DNA of 14,650 bases from Candidatus Gottesmanbacteria bacterium (GTDB taxonomy: Bacteria > Patescibacteriota > Microgenomatia > UBA10105 > UBA927): assembly GCA_016199185.1 (NCBI GenBank), contig JACQHE010000044.1, forward strand, positions 1-14,650, given 5' to 3'. The notes beneath the pieces were generated by a model. That model saw nothing but the letters and a program-made list of their open reading frames with translations, was not told the DNA's origin and ran no database searches. The first letter of the stretch is position 1, and every line of letters starts with the position of its first letter. A program made the translations under genes and the position numbers. This document shows positions 11,367-14,650 of this stretch, piece after piece.

Positions 11367-12554
11367 TTAAGCAATTATCTTCGTAATAACTCCTGCTCCC
11401 ACGGTGTGGCCGCCTTCACGGATGGCGAAGCGAAGGCCTTCTTCCAGCGCCACCGGCACGATGAGTTTAGCGGTCATCTTCGTCGTGTCGCCCGGCATGA
11501 CCATCTCGATGCCGGCGGGAAGGGTCACTTCTCCGGTGACGTCCGTCGTCCGGATGTAAAACTGCGGCCGGTAGCCGGTAAAGAACGGTGTATGCCGCCC
11601 ACCCTCTTCTTTGGCGAGAATATAAATTTCCGCTTCAAACTCGGTGTGCGGCTTCACCTTGCCGGGAGCCGTGAGCACTTGCCCGCGCTCCACCTGGTCT
11701 TTCTCGATGCCGCGAAGGAGAACGCCGATATTGTCTCCGGCAAGTCCTTCATCTAAAAGCTTTCGGAACATTTCTACGCCGGTGACGACCGTGGTTTGCG
11801 TGGGCTTGATCCCCACGATTTCCATGGTGTCGTTCACTTTCACCTTCCCACGCTCCACGCGTCCGGTGACCACAGTCCCGCGGCCTTTTATGGAGAAGAC
11901 GTCTTCAATGGGCATAAGGAACGGCTTGTCCAGGTCGCGCACCGGATCCGGCACGTACTCATCAACCGTTTTCATGAGCTCTTCGATCCCTTTCTCCGCT
12001 TCCGGATCACCCTGAAGGGCTTTAAGCGCGCTCCCGCGGATGACCGGCACTTTGTCGCCGGGGAACTTGTACTTCGTGAGGAGCTCGCGGACCTCCATCT
12101 CAACGAGGTCCAGAAGCTCTTTGTCCGTCACCATGTCGCACTTGTTCATGAAGACGACGATGGCCGGCACGTTGACTTGGGCGGCCAGGAGGATGTGCTC
12201 GCGCGTCTGCGGCATGGGGCCGTCCGGCGCCGACACCACGAGGATAGCCCCGTCCATTTGAGCCGCTCCGGTGATCATGTTTTTGATATAGTCAGCGTGC
12301 CCGGGCGCATCGATGTGGGCATAGTGACGCTTGACCGTCTCATATTCGGAGTGGTGAATATTAATGGTAACGCCTCGGGCTTTTTCCTCCGGGGCGTTAT
12401 CGATTTCTTCATATTTGAGAGCTTTTGCCAATCCGGCTTTGGCTAATACATGGGTGATGGCACTCGTGAGCGTCGTCTTGCCATGATCAACGTGACCGAT
12501 GGTACCGATATTAAGATGCGGCTTGGTGCGGGCGAACTTTTGTTGGTCTGCCAT
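11367..12554 (-). CDS. tuf: Elongation factor Tu
   Basis: A 395-aa GTPase that brings aminoacyl-tRNA to the ribosome. GTP-binding motifs are GHVDHGKT (residues 20-27), RGVTI in switch I, DAPGH (about 82-86), NKCD (about 137-140) and GSALKAL. Domains 2 and 3 follow (FLMPIEDVFSIKGRGTVVTG; HTPFFTGYRPQFYIRTTDVT) and it ends FAIREGGHTVGAGVITKI. The ATG at 12554 follows AAAGGAGG (12566-12559), a strong ribosome-binding site. An in-frame upstream extension would only translate the 9-bp repeat (IGSIGSIGSI) and is rejected. A promoter candidate lies at the fusA/tuf junction. Confidence 0.99.
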   Translation of the reverse strand: MADQQKFARTKPHLNIGTIGHVDHGKTTLTSAITHVLAKAGLAKALKYEEIDNAPEEKARGVTINIHHSEYETVKRHYAHIDAPGHADYIKNMITGAAQMDGAILVVSAPDGPMPQTREHILLAAQVNVPAIVVFMNKCDMVTDKELLDLVEMEVRELLTKYKFPGDKVPVIRGSALKALQGDPEAEKGIEELMKTVDEYVPDPVRDLDKPFLMPIEDVFSIKGRGTVVTGRVERGKVKVNDTMEIVGIKPTQTTVVTGVEMFRKLLDEGLAGDNIGVLLRGIEKDQVERGQVLTAPGKVKPHTEFEAEIYILAKEEGGRHTPFFTGYRPQFYIRTTDVTGEVTLPAGIEMVMPGDTTKMTAKLIVPVALEEGLRFAIREGGHTVGAGVITKIIA

Positions 12555-12569
12555 AGATCCTCCTTTACA

Positions 12570-12596
12570 AATACTACCAATACTACCAATACTACC
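12570..12596. repeat. Three exact 9-bp tandem repeats in the tuf leader
   Basis: The plus-strand unit AATACTACC occurs three times in a row with no mismatch, directly upstream of the tuf Shine-Dalgarno. Same 9-bp period as the arrays at rplE, rpsQ and the rplD N-terminus, but a different sequence. Confidence 0.9.
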
Positions 12597-12612
12597 AATA
12601 AACAAATAGCCT

Positions 12613-12692
12613 GTCATTGCGAGCCGAAGGCGAAGCAATCTCTATGATTTTGTAGAGATCGCCACGGTCGCCTTAGGCGACCTCGCGATGAC
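12613..12692. repeat. Branched CATTGCGAG-type palindromic element in the fusA–tuf spacer
   Basis: The outer arms GTCATTGCGAG (12613-12623) and CTCGCGATGAC (12682-12692) pair with one mismatch. Inside are two perfect hairpins: ATCTCTA/TAGAGAT (12638-12644 with 12653-12659) and GGTCGCC/GGCGACC (12666-12672 with 12676-12682), plus a small GCCGAAGGC-like stem. It would fold as a branched cruciform. GTCATTGCGAG…GAAGCAATCTC repeats are known to me as dispersed non-coding elements in many unrelated bacteria. It would lie in the 5' leader of the tuf transcript. Confidence 0.85.
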
Positions 12693-12712
12693 GATGTGTG
12701 TACGTTATATCC

Positions 12713-12742
12713 ATTATAACAGTTATACTATCTTCTTTGCAA
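12713..12742 (-). promoter_or_regulatory. Promoter candidate for tuf
   Basis: On the minus strand: TTGCAA (12742-12737), an 18-nt spacer, then a perfect TATAAT (12718-12713). The -35 lies in the last codons of fusA and the -10 just after its stop. Transcription would start near 12706, giving a leader of about 150 nt that holds the branched palindrome and the 9-bp repeats. It would let tuf be made in excess over fusA. Confidence 0.6.
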
Positions 12743-14650
12743 TGATCTTTTCCTGGATGTTCCTGGGTACCTCCTGATAGTGGCTGGGCTCCATATAATA
12801 GGTAGCTCTCCCCTTACTCATGCTCCGAAGCGTGGTCGCATAACCGGCAAGCTCGGAGAGCGGGACAAGCGCCAGGATAACGGTCACTGCTCCCCGCTTG
12901 GCGGACCCTTGGATCTCCGCGCGCTTGGCGCCCAAGTCTCCGATGACATCGCCCATAAACTCGTCCGGGGTCGTAATCTCCACCTTCATGATGGGCTCAA
13001 GGATGGTGGGGCCGGCCTGTTTGGCAGCGTGCTGGAGCGCCATAGAGCCGGCAATCTTAAAGGCAATCTCGGAGCTATCCACGTCATGATACGTGCCGTC
13101 GTAGAGGGCCACACTCATGTCAACCAATGGATAACCGGCCAGCACGCCGTTTTCCATGGCTTCTTTGACGCCCTTTTCGATGGGGGCGATAAACTCCTTG
13201 GGAATAGCGCCACCTTTAATTTCATCAATAAACTCAAAACCCTCGCCGCGGTTCTTGGGCTCCAGGCGTAAAAAACAATGCCCGTACTGCCCCCGGCCGC
13301 CGGACTGGCGGATGTACTTGCCCTCGCCTTCGGCCTCTCTCGTGATCGTCTCTTTGTACGCGACCTGCGGGGCGCCGACGTTTGCTTCTACGTTAAACTC
13401 CCGCTTCATGCGGTCTACCAAAATCTCCAGATGAAGCTCTCCCATGCCCCAAATGATGGTCTGATTGGTCTCGAGGTTGGATTTAATCTTAAACGTCGGA
13501 TCTTCCTCCGCGAGCCTCTGAAGGGCAAATCCCATTTTCTCCTGATCGTTTTTGGTCTTGGGCTCGATGGCCAAAGAAATGACCGGGTCAGGGAAGGAAA
13601 TTTTTTCAAGAACGATAGGCTTGTCCGGATCGCACACAGTATCGCCGGTGATCGTATCCTTAAACCCCACGACCGCGACAATTTCTCCGGCGTAGGCTTC
13701 CTTGATCTCCTCGCGCTGATTGGCGTGCATGAGAAGGAGCCGGCCCACACGCTCCTGGGTGCCTTTGGTGGAATTGTATGTATAGGAACCGGACGTAAGC
13801 GTGCCGGAGTAAATGCGCACATAGGTAAGTTTGCCCACGTGGGGGTCAATCTGGATTTTGAAGGCCAATCCGGAAAAGGCCTCCTCACTGACTCTTTTCC
13901 TTTCTTCCCTACCTGCCGTTTTCGGGTGGGTGCCCACCACCGGCGGAAGATCCAGAGGGGACGGCAGATAATCCACCACGGCATCCAAAAGCGGCTGGAC
14001 ACCTTTGTTGCGAAGGCTGCTGCCGCAATAGATGGGGACGAGTTTGTATGCGATGACGGCACGGCGAAGTGCTGCTTTGAGCTCTTCGATGGAAGGTTCC
14101 GTACCGCTTAAAAATTTTTCGATAAGGACATCGTCCGTCTCGGAAATGCGCTCAACGAGCGCGTGACGGCTGGTTTTCACTTCGCCGGCAAGATCCGATG
14201 GAATTTCTATTTCGTCAAACGTGGCACCCAACTCATCACTGCCCCAGACATAGGCTTTCTTCGTGAGAAGATCGACAATGCCCCGGAACTCATGCTCCCG
14301 GCCGATGGGCACGACCATGATGGCCGTCCGGGCGCCCAGGCGCTCTTCGATGGAGGCAATCGTCGCCCTGAAGTCCGCGCCGATTTTGTCCATTTTATTG
14401 ATGAAACAAAGCCGCGGCACGTTGTACTTGTCCGCCTGATGCCAGACGGTCTCCGACTGACTCTGGACTCCCTCCTCGGCGTCAAGGACCGTGATGCCGC
14501 CATCCAGAACGCGCAGGCTTCGCTCGACTTCGGCCGTAAAATCTACGTGGCCGGGGGTATCGATGATGTTGAAGCGGTAGCCGTTCCAGAACGTGGTGGT
14601 AGCCGCCGAAACAATGGTGATGCCCCGCTCGCGCTCCTGCTCCATCCAGT
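12723..14650 (-). CDS. fusA: Elongation factor G (5' end outside the window)
   Basis: The translocase GTPase that moves tRNAs and mRNA after peptide-bond formation. About 642 residues are visible; the start and the Walker A (G1) loop, some 60 residues, lie beyond the right edge. Seen from the edge: MEQERERGITI (switch I), DTPGHVDF (G3), INKMDKIGADF (G4) and the GSS G5 region. Domain II-like LAFKIQIDPHVGKLTYVRIY and domain IV GRGQYGHCFLRLEP follow, then the domain V region near AEIQGSAKRG. A C-terminal MSKGRATYYMEPSHYQEVP is typical. Estimated total near 700 aa is normal. Its stop is followed at once by the tuf promoter candidate. Confidence 0.98.
   Translation of the reverse strand, partial: WMEQERERGITIVSAATTTFWNGYRFNIIDTPGHVDFTAEVERSLRVLDGGITVLDAEEGVQSQSETVWHQADKYNVPRLCFINKMDKIGADFRATIASIEERLGARTAIMVVPIGREHEFRGIVDLLTKKAYVWGSDELGATFDEIEIPSDLAGEVKTSRHALVERISETDDVLIEKFLSGTEPSIEELKAALRRAVIAYKLVPIYCGSSLRNKGVQPLLDAVVDYLPSPLDLPPVVGTHPKTAGREERKRVSEEAFSGLAFKIQIDPHVGKLTYVRIYSGTLTSGSYTYNSTKGTQERVGRLLLMHANQREEIKEAYAGEIVAVVGFKDTITGDTVCDPDKPIVLEKISFPDPVISLAIEPKTKNDQEKMGFALQRLAEEDPTFKIKSNLETNQTIIWGMGELHLEILVDRMKREFNVEANVGAPQVAYKETITREAEGEGKYIRQSGGRGQYGHCFLRLEPKNRGEGFEFIDEIKGGAIPKEFIAPIEKGVKEAMENGVLAGYPLVDMSVALYDGTYHDVDSSEIAFKIAGSMALQHAAKQAGPTILEPIMKVEITTPDEFMGDVIGDLGAKRAEIQGSAKRGAVTVILALVPLSELAGYATTLRSMSKGRATYYMEPSHYQEVPRNIQEKIIAKKIV

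Noticed and set aside
12555..12638. Upstream extension of EF-Tu by 28 residues
   Set aside because: The strong AAAGGAGG points to 12554, and the extension would only translate the palindrome edge and the 9-bp repeats.
13278..14111. Long plus-strand open frame (about 277 codons) opposite fusA
   Set aside because: Antisense to the highly conserved EF-G coding sequence, with no family resemblance and no start signal.
1..14650. Recoded UGA (glycine) as in Gracilibacteria/Absconditabacteria
   Set aside because: Many genes end in TGA at the correct family length with ATGA overlap to the next gene, so UGA is a stop.

Overview
The window is an almost gap-free, single-direction (minus-strand) str–S10–spc ribosomal protein operon. 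In transcript order (high to low coordinates) it runs: fusA (5' end outside the window), tuf, an unknown 91-aa acidic protein, rpsJ, rplC, rplD, rplW, rplB, rpsS, rplV, rpsC, rplP, rpmC, rpsQ, rplN, rplX, rplE, rpsN, rpsH, rplF, rplR, rpsE, rplO, secY, adk, and the first codons of a P-loop NTPase cut by the left edge. No plus-strand gene is supported and no stretch above 300 bases lacks a gene.

The organism looks like a member of the Candidate Phyla Radiation (Patescibacteria), possibly Parcubacteria or a relative. rpmD (L30), normally between rpsE and rplO, is absent, which is reported as universal in CPR. Several proteins are trimmed compared with standard bacteria: L2 by about 25 N-terminal residues, and L5 by most of its N-terminal helix. 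UGA acts as a normal stop, as the many ATGA junctions show, so the glycine-UGA code of Gracilibacteria/Absconditabacteria does not apply. The genes are GC-rich, while most spacers and the 91-aa ORF are AT-richer. The exact lineage cannot be fixed by eye.

The genes form one translation and secretion module: elongation factors EF-G and EF-Tu, large- and small-subunit proteins, the SecY channel and adenylate kinase. Most cistrons overlap by ATGA/GTGA or lie within a few bases. The striking feature is in the other junctions. Every inter-cistronic gap of about 40 nt or more (nine gaps) holds a fold-back or short-period repeat. Three gaps share one element family (secY–adk, rpsC–rplP, rplV–rpsC). 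Two share a 9-bp tandem repeat (start of rplE, start of rpsQ). The others are a branched CATTGCGAG-type palindrome plus 9-mers before tuf, a 36-bp perfect palindrome before rplD, and separate fold-backs before rplC, rpsE and rplO. A GGATCCCCGC-type palindrome forms the C-terminus of L4, and a 9-bp repeat lies within the L4 N-terminal extension. Repeats often supply stop or start codons, and most genes behind them lack a visible Shine-Dalgarno.

Two good internal promoter candidates are seen, at the fusA/tuf junction and before rplC. The second is followed by a leader whose hairpin covers a GAGG sequence just ahead of the rplC start.
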